Origin: Clostridium tunisiense TJ
Lineage (GTDB): Bacteria; Bacillota; Clostridia; Clostridiales; Clostridiaceae
DNA length: 64,000 nucleotides
Direction: 5' to 3'
NCBI RefSeq assembly: GCF_000300195.1
Contig: NZ_AMQH01000002.1
Location: forward strand, 248,001 to 312,000
Positions 1-7,853 of this stretch are shown in pieces. Position 1 is the first letter of the stretch; every line of letters begins with the position of its first letter. Below the pieces are notes generated by a model, which saw nothing but the letters and a program-made list of their open reading frames with translations, did not search any database and was not told where the DNA came from. Made by a program: the position numbers and the translations under genes.

Positions 1-156
1 TTAACCTCTGTAATTCTTATCATAGGCCTAAGTGGAATAAAGCTTCACTTTGGAGTAATTGAAGTTGGTGGAATGGGGCTTGCAACTTTAGTAGCAATAG
101 CTTTAAACTCAGCCTTCATGATATTTGATAAGTTAAACCTAATGAATGAAAAATAG
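1..156 (+). CDS. uraA: Uracil permease (NCS2 family), C-terminal end only
   Basis: The first 156 bases read in frame 1 to a TAG stop and give 51 residues, so the gene begins outside the window. The peptide is very hydrophobic (LTSVILIIGLSG, then GGMGLATLVAIALNSAFMIF) and ends in a short charged tail. This resembles the last membrane segments of uracil/xanthine permeases of the NCS2 family, which import uracil by proton symport. The assignment rests on the tail alone, so another NCS2 member (for example a xanthine permease) is possible. A strong terminator follows 50 bases downstream. Confidence 0.6.
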   Translation, partial: LTSVILIIGLSGIKLHFGVIEVGGMGLATLVAIALNSAFMIFDKLNLMNEK

Positions 157-204
157 TCTAACAAAACAATAATTCTGTGGATAATTACACCATTAAATAT
201 ATTA

Positions 205-247
205 AAAAATAGGTTAGAAAGTTTAAGTAACTTTCTAACCTATTTTT
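205..247 (+). terminator. Bidirectional rho-independent terminator
   Basis: A 17-bp perfect inverted repeat (205-221 with 231-247, 9-base loop) has A-rich and T-rich ends on both sides. It lies between the convergent permease and metallophosphoesterase genes and can serve both. Confidence 0.9.
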
Positions 248-304
248 ATTTTATTCTATGTCTATTTAAAACCTAATCTTGTAATTTCTTACTAACTCTT
301 ATTA

Positions 305-1102
305 TTAGGTTCCTATTTCTAATATCTCTTCAAACACTACTCTATCTTTATTATTAATCTTCCAATCTAAATGAAAATGACCAAAATACCATTTATTATA
401 ACTAGTTTTGCTTTTTACCTCAGATAAAAAAGTATTTAATTTATCTTCACTAGGAGTAAACCCTAAAGCATCTCCAATGGCATATAAATTATCCACATCC
501 GTAGTATGAGTCAATATGTAATCCACAATATAATCACATTTTTCTAAGTTCTTTAGTCCATTGTTCATTTCTTCTGTGGATGGAATCTCTTCCTTCCACC
601 AACTAACCTTATCTACCCGTCTGTCCTTATCAATGGACTTGCCACCACCAAAGGTAAAATATTTCTTATTATTTATGGTAAAGACCTCACCTCTCATAAG
701 ATGAAGCACTTTATCTTTAATTTTATGTACTTTACCTCCATTCCATTGTTCCGTAGGTAAAGCATTTAGCATATCAAAGTTCTCATGATTCCCATCTATT
801 ATCAAAGTAGTAAAAGGCTTTTTGTTCAGTTTATTTAAGGCCTTAGCTTCTTTCAAACCTCCATCCCATAAAAGACCAAAATCTCCTAAAATAATTAAAT
901 AATCATCTTCATCTAAGTGATTTATCTTTAAAATTCTTTCTATACCTAAAAGCCCATGAATATCTCCCGTAATATAAACCTTGCTATTACCATCCCCTGC
1001 TCTATTAAAAACCTGAGTAGAAAAAGCTGATCTGTTATTTAAACTCACAAAGTAAATAAGAACTGGTATGATAATAAATAACACTTTTTTCTTTAGACTC
1101 AA
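305..1102 (-). CDS. Membrane-anchored calcineurin-like metallophosphoesterase
   Basis: The protein (about 265 residues) carries the metal-binding motifs of the calcineurin-like phosphoesterase superfamily: GDIHG near residue 46, GDFG near 73 and GNHE near 104, and a late GHFH (GHFHLDW). Residues 4-20 form a hydrophobic N-terminal segment after three lysines, so the catalytic domain is probably anchored at the membrane. A start at the TTG at 1102 is preferred because GGAGGAG lies six bases before it; reading further upstream would put that ribosome binding site inside the gene. The substrate cannot be told from sequence. The gene stands alone between a terminator and the tRNA-Trp promoter. Confidence 0.8.
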   Translation of the reverse strand: MSLKKKVLFIIIPVLIYFVSLNNRSAFSTQVFNRAGDGNSKVYITGDIHGLLGIERILKINHLDEDDYLIILGDFGLLWDGGLKEAKALNKLNKKPFTTLIIDGNHENFDMLNALPTEQWNGGKVHKIKDKVLHLMRGEVFTINNKKYFTFGGGKSIDKDRRVDKVSWWKEEIPSTEEMNNGLKNLEKCDYIVDYILTHTTDVDNLYAIGDALGFTPSEDKLNTFLSEVKSKTSYNKWYFGHFHLDWKINNKDRVVFEEILEIGT

Positions 1103-1225
1103 TGTGAACTCCTCCACCAATATATTTTTATAACTGGTGTTAGTTTACCCCACGAGGCCCATAATATTCCTAAACAACCCTCAATTACCTTAACCTTGCC
1201 AGTAAGAGGATTTTTAAAATTTCTC

Positions 1226-1254
1226 TTGTCAAAACAAATGTTTTATGATAATAT
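1226..1254 (+). promoter_or_regulatory. SigA-type promoter of the tRNA-Trp gene
   Basis: TTGTCA at 1226-1231 and TAATAT at 1249-1254 are separated by 17 bases, and the tRNA starts about 30 bases downstream. Confidence 0.8.
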
Positions 1255-1284
1255 ATATTTTGTCGGTAAGACAAAACTAAATAT

Positions 1285-1360
1285 AGGGGTATAGCTCAAT
1301 TGGTAGAGTAGCGGTCTCCAAAACCGTTGGTTACGGGTTCAAGTCCTGTTGCCCCTGCCA
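1285..1360 (+). tRNA. tRNA-Trp (anticodon CCA)
   Basis: The 76-nt gene folds into a full cloverleaf with a 7-bp acceptor stem (AGGGGTA with TGCCCCT), encoded CCA and anticodon CCA at 1318-1320. From position 1295 onward its sequence is shared with the copy at 13213-13280, so the 3' part of this intact gene was supplied by the integrated island. Confidence 0.97.
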
Positions 1361-1362
1361 AA
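1295..1362 (+). repeat. Left attachment site (68-bp direct repeat within tRNA-Trp)
   Basis: Bases 1295-1362 are identical to 13213-13280. The match begins in the D arm of the tRNA and runs two bases past the CCA end; flanking bases differ (G versus T before, G versus A after). Confidence 0.95.
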
Positions 1363-1386
1363 GTTGATTATTCAACGCATAAGAAG

Positions 1387-1420
1387 GTTTTAGCATGAAT
1401 TGCTAAAACTTTTTTATTTT
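1387..1420 (+). terminator. Terminator for tRNA-Trp, supplied by the island
   Basis: A 9-bp stem (1387-1395 with 1401-1409, 5-base loop) is followed by a run of six T and more T-rich sequence. It lies inside the island just after the left attachment site, so the island replaces the tRNA's own terminator, which is now next to the right junction. Confidence 0.85.
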
Positions 1421-1434
1421 AGTTAACACAATAA

Positions 1435-1472
1435 ACCGTTGGTCATCATTTTGACTAACGGTGTTTTATTTT
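1435..1472 (+). terminator. Second hairpin terminator downstream of tRNA-Trp
   Basis: An 11-bp stem (1435-1445 with 1452-1462, one G-U pair) is followed by GTTTTATTTT. The left arm begins ACCGTTGG, the same octamer found in the tRNA anticodon region. Confidence 0.65.
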
Positions 1473-1847
1473 CAGCCAAACCGTAACCCTTAACGAATTA
1501 ACAGTTATTTTTATTCTACACTGTTTTATTATTTAAATCAATTCATATCCACATAACTAATATTTTTATTGACATTGTTAACACTATGAAATAATAACTA
1601 CAAAAAGATAATGACAAGTAGCCGACCAAAACTAACTTGTCATTCCCTATGATATTCTTTATATCTTAAATACTTCAAATTATAACTTCAATCTTCAATG
1701 CTATGAACTCTTTCTTATAAGTAATTTCACTTGATACCTAATTTGCATTTCTTACCATTATAGTAAACATCTTGAGCATCCTCATGCATTTTTTATGATT
1801 AGATATTATCAAAGCCTTACGAACATTTTTATATTAATAAAGATACA

Positions 1848-1908
1848 TATTAAAAGTTGTATATTTATCATAATCTACACCTTTTAATATCACAGTAAAT
1901 TATGTGTA
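1848..1908 (-). pseudogene. Remnant of a small island gene family
   Basis: Minus-strand translation gives ILKGVDYDKYTTFN before a stop. This resembles LLKSIDYDKYATLN in the remnant at 11462-11638, and the DNA between 1851 and 1886 closely matches 11568-11602. No open frame of useful length surrounds it. Confidence 0.5.
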
Positions 1909-2038
1909 TATCGTAGTTAATAATTATCTTCAATCGAATTAATGAAACTTTCACCAATGCTTGTACTTATTATTTCAGCTTATAATTTTTAAAGGCTGAA
2001 TACTGTAGCGTTTTTACTTCTTTATTCTGTCATTAATA

Positions 2039-2875
2039 TTAGTTTCCTTTTCGAATTAAATCTAGTATAGTATCCCCATTAATTCTAAAGCTATATCTAG
2101 CTTGTAACTCAACAGTTAGTTGATTGTTATACTTTGTTACTAACCCACCAGCTACTAAATAAGTTCTTTTTTTGCTAATTATTAAATTTTCAACATAGTT
2201 TTTTAACTTATATAGGTAATTAAATTCTTGTTCATTTAGGTTTTTATATACCTGTCCTATCAATATCTCTATATTGCTATATCTTTCATCTTGAAATGTC
2301 ATATGAACTTGTCCATATTTGTCTAAACTTATTGTTGAAATTTCACCATATACACCTATCTGTGCCCCAATATCACTTTCTGATACTGAGTACCTTCTAC
2401 TCATTCTCCCTCTATTACCAACACCTTCTGCATCTGAACCAGAAACTATCCTTCCTCCTCTAATAACTTTCTTTTCATCATCTGAACCTACAATCTCTTT
2501 TTTCTTTCTAGGTCCGTTAATTTTTCTCTTTTTTTTCTCAATTGGTGTATTTAAGTCCTTATGTAGATTTCTAACATAATCATTTATTTGACCTTCAGTA
2601 TAAATGCCATTAATTGATGTTCCAGTTGGTCTACCTCCACTTGAGTTTTCATTTTTGTATATACAATTATCTATGTGTTCTTCATTAGTTGCTCTAAAAA
2701 AAATTGTCTTTCCTCCATCATTTGGATTATGTACCATATACAATGGTGCTGCACACCCATCACCAGGACAAAAAAGTTTTCCAACCAATTTTTTTGCTTG
2801 GCTTTCTCTCATATCCTCAATGTTTATAATGCTAGTGCCTGAATCATCAACTAATTTTGCTTGTGTATACTTCAT
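2039..2875 (-). CDS. Island protein with an N-terminal Cys/His zinc-binding motif; function unknown
   Basis: Translation from the ATG at 2875 gives 278 residues; GGGTGGG sits six bases before it, whereas a longer reading to 2959 has no ribosome binding site. An early segment holds CPGDGCAAPLY, then FFRATNEEHIDNC, that is C-x4-C followed by F-x-R and H-x3-C. A similar pattern occurs at the start of CoiA-like and other nucleic-acid-related proteins and suggests a zinc site. The middle (about residues 105-165) is very basic and low in complexity (runs of Lys, Arg, Gly, Ser); the C-terminal 100 residues look like a folded domain. It is the last gene at the island's left end. I do not recognise the family. 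Confidence 0.65.
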   Translation of the reverse strand: MKYTQAKLVDDSGTSIINIEDMRESQAKKLVGKLFCPGDGCAAPLYMVHNPNDGGKTIFFRATNEEHIDNCIYKNENSSGGRPTGTSINGIYTEGQINDYVRNLHKDLNTPIEKKKRKINGPRKKKEIVGSDDEKKVIRGGRIVSGSDAEGVGNRGRMSRRYSVSESDIGAQIGVYGEISTISLDKYGQVHMTFQDERYSNIEILIGQVYKNLNEQEFNYLYKLKNYVENLIISKKRTYLVAGGLVTKYNNQLTVELQARYSFRINGDTILDLIRKGN

Positions 2876-3047
2876 TAGCATCCCACCCTTTTTTTCAAAA
2901 TATTCTTTTATTTTTACTTTACCACATTGCTTCCTAATTATCAAATATATGTTAATCATAGTTAATTATATTAATTATATTTGGTATATTTTAACACATT
3001 TTAAATATAAAAAAACAACTAATTAACTTAAAATATTTAATAAAAAA

Positions 3048-3070
3048 CACACTTTATCAAAAGTGTGTCA
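3048..3070 (-). terminator. Terminator downstream of the 3237-3566 gene
   Basis: ACACACTTT and its complement form a 9-bp stem with a short loop, and the minus-strand side runs into GTTTTTTATT. Confidence 0.65.
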
Positions 3071-3086
3071 ATTAGATATTCTCAAT

Positions 3087-3236
3087 TTAATCGTTATAAC
3101 CTAATGCAAATAAATCTTCAATAGAACAAGCTAAACTGACTTCATTATTATAAAAATCTAATGAATTATTTACTTTAATATCATCACTTAAAGTTACTTC
3201 AACAATCCTAAGAAGAAATTCAACTTCTCTGTCTCT
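3087..3236 (-). pseudogene. Detached C-terminal part of the 3237-3566 gene after an in-frame TAA
   Basis: Directly after the TAA at 3237-3239 the same frame stays open for 49 more codons to a TAA at 3087-3089, ending IEDLFALGYND. This tail is similar to the remnant at 11462-11638 (IED, then LAIGYHD). The simplest reading is a nonsense mutation that cut a protein of about 159 residues to 109. Confidence 0.55.
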
Positions 3237-3566
3237 TTATACTTTAAGCCTATCATAATAATTTCTAACAAACTCAGTTAATTTTATAATATCATTTAAG
3301 TTGTAATTTCCTAAATCAGATTTCTTTTTTAAATAAATTAAGAAATTATCTCTTCCCGAAGCAATCTCTATATTACTAGTAAAATACTCACTATTTTTTT
3401 CACTCCATAACGTAGGTTCTTTTAACTCTGAATTTTGCAATACATAAGTAACGCTATCTAGCGCTCCTTGAATTAGTGTCAAATTTAAATTATTTACATT
3501 AGACCTAATTTCCTCAAATGGTACTGTAAGAGCCATTAAGCTATATTTTTTACTTCTAAAATTCAT
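3237..3566 (-). CDS. Hypothetical island protein, probably truncated
   Basis: The 109-residue product starts MNFRSKKYSLMAL and ends FVRNYYDRLKV. It has no signal peptide or membrane segment and no motif I recognise. The reading frame continues past the stop for another 49 codons with recognisable homology to another remnant in the island, so this gene is probably a nonsense-truncated version of a protein of about 159 residues. A terminator lies about 170 bases beyond the stop, after the detached tail, which supports the idea that the tail was once part of the gene. The start has only a weak ribosome binding site. Confidence 0.45.
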   Translation of the reverse strand: MNFRSKKYSLMALTVPFEEIRSNVNNLNLTLIQGALDSVTYVLQNSELKEPTLWSEKNSEYFTSNIEIASGRDNFLIYLKKKSDLGNYNLNDIIKLTEFVRNYYDRLKV

Positions 3567-3643
3567 TAGAATTTTTAGAAAAACTCATATGTTCATCCCT
3601 AAATTATTCATATTCACTATAGATGTTGTTAAATCATTCTAAA

Positions 3644-4399
3644 TTAGATTTCATACAACTTCTCTTCAAGTTCCATTTGATTAATACTACCGATAGTGTA
3701 TTCCCTTAAAAAATTTATATTTGCATTTATTTTATAAATTAGAGCAATTCTATCATTACATATCAATTCCATATGAAACTTATTATCAAGAACATATGCT
3801 TTAATTTTTTCAGATTTTTTATTTAGAAATCTAAATTTACTCGTTTCATTCTTGATAAACTTTGCATGTAATCTATGGTTACCATCTATGATTAGAAAGT
3901 CCCTATACTCTTGTGGTAAATCAATCCTATTTTTCAAATCATTATAGGGCTCAAACTTGATAATACAAATAGGTTCGTTATTTTTCTCTGCAGTAGACAA
4001 ATAGTCCTTTTTAATATTTCTTAAAACGTTTCCTGTCATTACTCTGTGTAAATCACTTATATAAAACTCTTCTATCTGTATATTATATTTTTTAACTATG
4101 TCGCTAATTTTTTCAACATTCCATAATATTCTATAAAATGCTGTAAAAATAAAATTTTCTGGGTCATCATAAATTTTATATGTGTAAACAAAATCATATA
4201 AGAACTTGTTAATATCTAAAACTAATTCACCTTTTATACTATTACAAATATCCATATATCTTCCAAGTATTTCAGATAACTTGTAGTATCTATTTTTTAT
4301 TTTTCCGCCACTTAACTTCACAAAACTATAGAAACCTTCAGGTCTTAATAAGTTATTCATAAATTGAATATCGTTACTATCAATTTTTTTGCTTCCCAT
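3644..4399 (-). CDS. ParB-like (DGNHR-motif) island protein
   Basis: The 251-residue protein has GGGGGGAT five bases before its ATG. At residues 170-181 it carries IIDGNHRLHAKF, which matches the central I-x-DG-x-HR-x-x-A motif of the ParB/sulfiredoxin-like fold, the nucleotide-binding loop of ParB and of ParB-like nucleases. The segment before it (ICIIKFEPYND) fits the preceding strand of that fold. The remaining N-terminal 140 residues match nothing I know. There is no ParA partner nearby, so plasmid-type partitioning is unlikely; a nuclease, modification or defence role is possible. Its neighbour upstream on the same strand is a serine recombinase, separated by a terminator. Confidence 0.55.
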   Translation of the reverse strand: MGSKKIDSNDIQFMNNLLRPEGFYSFVKLSGGKIKNRYYKLSEILGRYMDICNSIKGELVLDINKFLYDFVYTYKIYDDPENFIFTAFYRILWNVEKISDIVKKYNIQIEEFYISDLHRVMTGNVLRNIKKDYLSTAEKNNEPICIIKFEPYNDLKNRIDLPQEYRDFLIIDGNHRLHAKFIKNETSKFRFLNKKSEKIKAYVLDNKFHMELICNDRIALIYKINANINFLREYTIGSINQMELEEKLYEI

Positions 4400-4585
4400 T
4401 TTCTATCCCCCCCATATATAATTATGCTAGTGATATCTAAAAATACATTGTTTATTACAACAATTAAAATGTTAGTAACTTGTTTTTTGTTAAACATTAC
4501 CCGAGTATATGTACCCCATCTCAGTAACTTTACTAAATCCTTGCTCTTGTTTTCAATTATCCCCCCTCTTTCATTATTAAAATAA

Positions 4586-4612
4586 AAAAGAGCCTTACAT
4601 TTAAGACTCTTA
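4586..4612 (-). terminator. Terminator of the serine recombinase gene
   Basis: A 7-bp stem (4588-4594 with 4605-4611, one G-U pair) overlaps the stop codon and is followed on the minus strand by TTTTTTATTTTAAT. Confidence 0.7.
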
Positions 4613-5215
4613 CTCTGTTTCATATCTTTCTATATACTTGTAAAGTGTCGTTCTACTTTTTAACCCTAGTAACTTTGTAAATTGTGTTGCATTAATTTTT
4701 TCTTCTTTCCATTGTTTAAATAGCTTCTCAAAGTCCTTTGGTAATTCTGCTTTGGGTCTCCCTCTATACTTTCCTTGTTCTTTGGCTATAGCAATTCCTT
4801 CTGCCTGCCTTATTCTTATCTTATTTCTTTCTTCTTCTGCAATAGCTGATAGTACCTCAACTAGTATATTATTAATCATATCAAACACCCATTGATTATC
4901 TTTAGGCAAATCCATTAATGTGGTAGGAATATTAAGTATCTTAATTCTAATCTTATTATTTTTAAAATACTCTAATTCCTCCTTAATCATATCTTTGTTC
5001 CTGCCTAATCTATCAAGTTCTTTTATTATTAATGTGTCTCCTTCTCTTAATATGCTCTTTAATTTTTGATAACTTTCTCTTTCAAAGTTTTTTCCACTCT
5101 GCTTATCAATATATATATTTTCTTGTTTTAACTCCTTACAATAATCCATTAAGGCTTTTATTTGTCTACTCTCATTCTGCTCTTTTGTACTTACTCTTAC
5201 ATATCCAAAAACCAT
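4610..5215 (-). CDS. Small serine recombinase (resolvase/invertase family)
   Basis: The 201-residue protein begins MVFGYVRVSTKEQN, with the nucleophilic serine at residue 9 in the Y-x-RVST signature. It keeps the KELDRLGRN segment of the catalytic domain, the long E helix (LSAIAEEERNKIRIRQAEG), GKYRGRPK, and a C-terminal helix-turn-helix (NATQFTKLLGLKSRTTLYKY). This is the size and layout of resolvases and DNA invertases, not of large serine integrases. The ATG at 5215 is chosen because GAGGTG lies six bases before it. A 10-bp inverted repeat just upstream (5253-5291) is a likely binding site. It may resolve multimers of the excised island. Confidence 0.9.
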   Translation of the reverse strand: MVFGYVRVSTKEQNESRQIKALMDYCKELKQENIYIDKQSGKNFERESYQKLKSILREGDTLIIKELDRLGRNKDMIKEELEYFKNNKIRIKILNIPTTLMDLPKDNQWVFDMINNILVEVLSAIAEEERNKIRIRQAEGIAIAKEQGKYRGRPKAELPKDFEKLFKQWKEEKINATQFTKLLGLKSRTTLYKYIERYETE

Positions 5216-5574
5216 TATAAACACCTCATTAAGTTTACTATGGTTTTATTATAAGTGTTCATTTTGGATGTGTAAAATAACATGAACACTTTTCTCCCGT
5301 ATTTATCCTGTTTTTACTGCTGTTTTATCGTAATCTCTTCTTTTTGGCAATGCACTCAATAGGGTGTACCCTAAATGTACATAATTATTCTTCTTTTACT
5401 CTTTATATAATACCTTTTAAGGATAATATTATATTATGGTTAAATAAAATAACAATAGATGTCGTAGCATGTAACAGATTATGCGAAGTAACCAACATTT
5501 CAATGCTATAAATACAACTTTTACTGTGCTTTCTACTTATTTATAAATTTTTAACTTATAAACTATGGAGTATG
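5216..5574. other. Intergenic region with no gene seen
   Basis: Apart from the inverted repeat beside the recombinase, I see no gene in this AT-rich stretch. Confidence 0.5.
5253..5291. promoter_or_regulatory. Inverted repeat upstream of the recombinase (res-like site or operator)
   Basis: AAGTGTTCAT at 5253-5262 is repeated in inverted form at 5282-5291 with a 19-base spacer. Size and position fit a resolvase binding subsite that would also let the protein control its own gene. Confidence 0.55.
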
Positions 5575-6225
5575 TTATTTAAGTTGAGTATTAATATTAG
5601 TATACTTATCCTTAAATTCTTTTATTGCATTTGCACAGTTATCAAAGTGGCTTAAGTTTGATATAATAAACTCTGACTCAAGTTTATTTTTATTATTTTT
5701 TCCTAATTCAATTATATTGCTTATATCATACTTTATATCTTTCAGTGATTTTATCATCAAATTATGATGTTCTTTGATTTGTGATGGCACTCTGAAGCTG
5801 TCCATTTGTTTGTACACTTCATCAAGCTTAGCACTATCTTCCTCAAATGTTTCTACTAATTTTAATTCGCTTACTGTTTGTGTTTTGCCACCCATCTTTG
5901 ATGCCACAAGAAATAAACTTAACCTAGCACCAGTTTGCTCAATTTGTTTATTTGCATTGTCATAAATAGATTTTATCTCATTATTACTAATTTCCTTTTT
6001 ATTTTGATTTTCAATTATAGGTTTTATTTTAGGATATACTACAAAAACTGAAATTGGTACTAAAATAAAAACCAAAATAATTGGAATAAATATTTTATAT
6101 AATCCTTTACCTCTATTAATCCTATTTTTCGTCTCATTATCTTTTTTCAAAGTTTGTCCACATTTTGGACAAAAGTTATCATTCTCGATTAATTGTGTAC
6201 CACAATTTTTACAGAACATACCCAT
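5575..6225 (-). CDS. Zinc-ribbon membrane protein of the island (copy 1)
   Basis: The 216-residue protein starts with a zinc ribbon of the form C-x2-C-x10-C-x2-C (Cys 5, 8, 19, 22), then a basic stretch, one strong membrane segment at about residues 44-66, and a mainly helical domain of about 150 residues with charged segments. By the positive-inside rule the ribbon should be cytoplasmic and the C-terminal part outside. Three other island proteins share the ribbon with identical spacing and the same layout, with unrelated outer parts. Function is unknown; such a layout would suit a sensor or an anchor. Either the ATG at 6225 or the one at 6219 could be the start. Confidence 0.7.
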   Translation of the reverse strand: MGMFCKNCGTQLIENDNFCPKCGQTLKKDNETKNRINRGKGLYKIFIPIILVFILVPISVFVVYPKIKPIIENQNKKEISNNEIKSIYDNANKQIEQTGARLSLFLVASKMGGKTQTVSELKLVETFEEDSAKLDEVYKQMDSFRVPSQIKEHHNLMIKSLKDIKYDISNIIELGKNNKNKLESEFIISNLSHFDNCANAIKEFKDKYTNINTQLK

Positions 6226-6431
6226 ATACTCCCTTCATACAAATATTATCTTATAAAATTCTCATGATTTTTTTAACTTCCAGCACCTAGTTTGCTTACT
6301 TTATAATTTATACTTTTATAATATTCAAAAATCCTAATTATAATTTTCTAGTCTATCAATCATCATGCCCTTTTTTTGCTTCAACACCATGCTTTGAATA
6401 TTTTACATCTATAATATATTATTTCATAAAT

Positions 6432-6926
6432 TCATTTAAGATTTAATAGTTTCTTTAACTCTAATACATTATTATCAAATGAGTCCTTCTCTTTTCCATC
6501 TCTATATCCAGCAAATTCAAGTCCGTATGCGTACATTACCTCAGTCATCTTATCTAATATTTCACGCTCTTCTGTTGTAGCTTTATTTTTATATTTTTTA
6601 ACAAATTCTACAAATTTATCCATGTCATCTTGACTTACTTTTTGAAGATTATTTTTTTTGTGTTCTACAAAAAAGTTAGACCATTGGATTGAACCATTAT
6701 ATACTTCCTTGCTTACATTATTAGGTGGTCTATGCATTACGTAATTATACGTAAAACATCCTAATGGAATGACAACAACTAAAATTATTAGTGAAACTAT
6801 TATCTTTTTAGAAAATATAAATTTATTTGAATGAGTTAAAGTTTTTTTCTCCCCTAAGTTTGCACCACATCTGTTGCAGAATAAAGAGTCATCTTGTATT
6901 TCGTATCCACATTGTTTACAGAACAT
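6432..6926 (-). CDS. Zinc-ribbon membrane protein of the island (copy 2)
   Basis: From the ATG at 6926 the product is 164 residues; GAGGGAG lies just before it, and a GTG at 6938 is a weaker alternative. It has the ribbon Cys 3, 6, 17, 20, a membrane segment at about 40-60, and an outer region of about 100 residues rich in Lys, Glu and Asp that is predicted helical. It follows the gene at 6953-7327 by 26 bases and is probably cotranscribed with it. Function unknown. Confidence 0.7.
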   Translation of the reverse strand: MFCKQCGYEIQDDSLFCNRCGANLGEKKTLTHSNKFIFSKKIIVSLIILVVVIPLGCFTYNYVMHRPPNNVSKEVYNGSIQWSNFFVEHKKNNLQKVSQDDMDKFVEFVKKYKNKATTEEREILDKMTEVMYAYGLEFAGYRDGKEKDSFDNNVLELKKLLNLK

Positions 6927-6952
6927 TTTCTCCCTCACTACTCCACCTTTAC

Positions 6953-7327
6953 TTATTTTCCTTTTATTAATCTAGTACCCATGTAGGTTGTAATTGACAA
7001 AGTGCTGATTCCAATTGCTCTTGAAAACATAGCAAACCCTTTAAATACCTTCCCCATGTCTTGATAATACGCTTCTGCAACACTTGTTCCAGATTGAGAA
7101 CGCAAGGTAATCATGTCACTTGCTGATGTAGTGATATCACTTGCTGACATAAAAAATAAACCACATGCTATAATTCCTAATACAATAACTAAAACACCAA
7201 CGATTATACTCGTATTATTATTTTTTCTAATAAAGTTAGAATTTGCATTGCTAACTAATGTATTTCCACAATTTCTGCAATACAAACTATCTACGGTTAC
7301 CTCTGACTTGCACTTGTCACATATCAT
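6953..7327 (-). CDS. Zinc-ribbon membrane protein of the island (copy 3, short)
   Basis: The ATG at 7327 follows GGGAGG by five to six bases and gives 124 residues. The N-terminus has the same C-x2-C-x10-C-x2-C ribbon (Cys 3, 6, 17, 20), a membrane segment at about 38-60 (VGVLVIVLGIIACGLFFM), a short Ser/Thr-rich loop and a mildly hydrophobic end (FAMFSRAIGISTLSITTY) that may be a second membrane segment. It is divergently transcribed from the Xre regulator at 7461, so the two genes share a control region of about 130 bp. Confidence 0.65.
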   Translation of the reverse strand: MICDKCKSEVTVDSLYCRNCGNTLVSNANSNFIRKNNNTSIIVGVLVIVLGIIACGLFFMSASDITTSASDMITLRSQSGTSVAEAYYQDMGKVFKGFAMFSRAIGISTLSITTYMGTRLIKGK

Positions 7328-7460
7328 TTTTAATCCTCCCACAAAATTAGAATATACTTCCATATTTATTTTACATTACTATTACCTTAAGGACAATATA
7401 TTACTTTTAGTTTATTATTACTTACTTCTTAAATTGCTATATTTTAACTGGGTGATTGTA

Positions 7461-7796
7461 TTGAATTTAAATAAAAAAATGTTAGGAAAACGAATTAAGA
7501 ACGCTAGAGAAATAAAAAAACTTACACAAGAAAAGTTGGCTGAAATAATTGGAGTTTCAACTGTGTATATAAGCCATTTAGAAATTGGCTCTAAAACACC
7601 AAGTTTAGAAACATTAATAAAAATAAGCAATGTACTTGAAGTCTCCATAGACTACCTTTTAGCAAATAATTTAAATACTTCTGTTGATTATCTAAAAGGA
7701 GATTTAGCAAAAATCTTAAATTCTTGTTCTGCTAAAGATATCAGCCTTATTCTAGCTGTAGCAAAAGCAATTATAGAGCATAATAAAGATAATTAA
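7461..7796 (+). CDS. Xre-family transcriptional regulator (probable island repressor)
   Basis: The 111-residue protein has a lambda-repressor-type helix-turn-helix in its first 65 residues (LGKRIKNAREIKKLTQEKLA, then VSTVYISHLEIGSKTPSLETLIKI) and a short helical C-terminal part. The TTG at 7461 is preferred because GGGTG lies six bases before it; the ATG at 7479 is an alternative. It is divergent from the zinc-ribbon pair on its left and convergent with the primase on its right. In satellite islands and prophages such a protein usually keeps excision and replication genes off; its target here is inferred. Confidence 0.85.
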   Translation: MNLNKKMLGKRIKNAREIKKLTQEKLAEIIGVSTVYISHLEIGSKTPSLETLIKISNVLEVSIDYLLANNLNTSVDYLKGDLAKILNSCSAKDISLILAVAKAIIEHNKDN

Positions 7797-7830
7797 AAGG
7801 TGGTATTACTCTCTAAGTTAATCCACCTTT
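7796..7830. terminator. Possible bidirectional terminator between repressor and primase
   Basis: AAAGGTGG (7796-7803) pairs with CCACCTTT (7823-7830). The loop is long and the T tract weak, so this is tentative. Confidence 0.4.
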
Positions 7831-7853
7831 GCTTAAATAATTTTCAAATCATA

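Larger units (their letters stand above)
1363..2038. other. Gene-free left end of the island
   Basis: This 676-bp stretch has no convincing gene. It contains the two terminators above, an inverted repeat (AATGACAAGT at 1610-1619 with its complement at 1635-1644, 15-base loop) that could be a protein binding site, and a decayed gene remnant near 1850-1910 on the minus strand. Confidence 0.6.

Noticed and set aside
2319..3026. Two plus-strand frames opposite the Cys/His-rich island gene
   Set aside because: They are antisense to a better gene, rich in Phe, Ser, Pro and Leu as expected from mirrored AT-rich coding sequence, and lack ribosome binding sites.
4357..4623. 88-codon minus-strand frame between the recombinase and the ParB-like gene
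   Set aside because: Its beginning lies in the terminator of the recombinase gene and its end overlaps the next gene's start in another frame; no start with a proper ribosome binding site.
7113..7460. Long N-terminal extension of the Xre regulator
   Set aside because: The extension overlaps the divergent zinc-ribbon gene and has no homology to regulators; the HTH domain starts right after a TTG with a good ribosome binding site.
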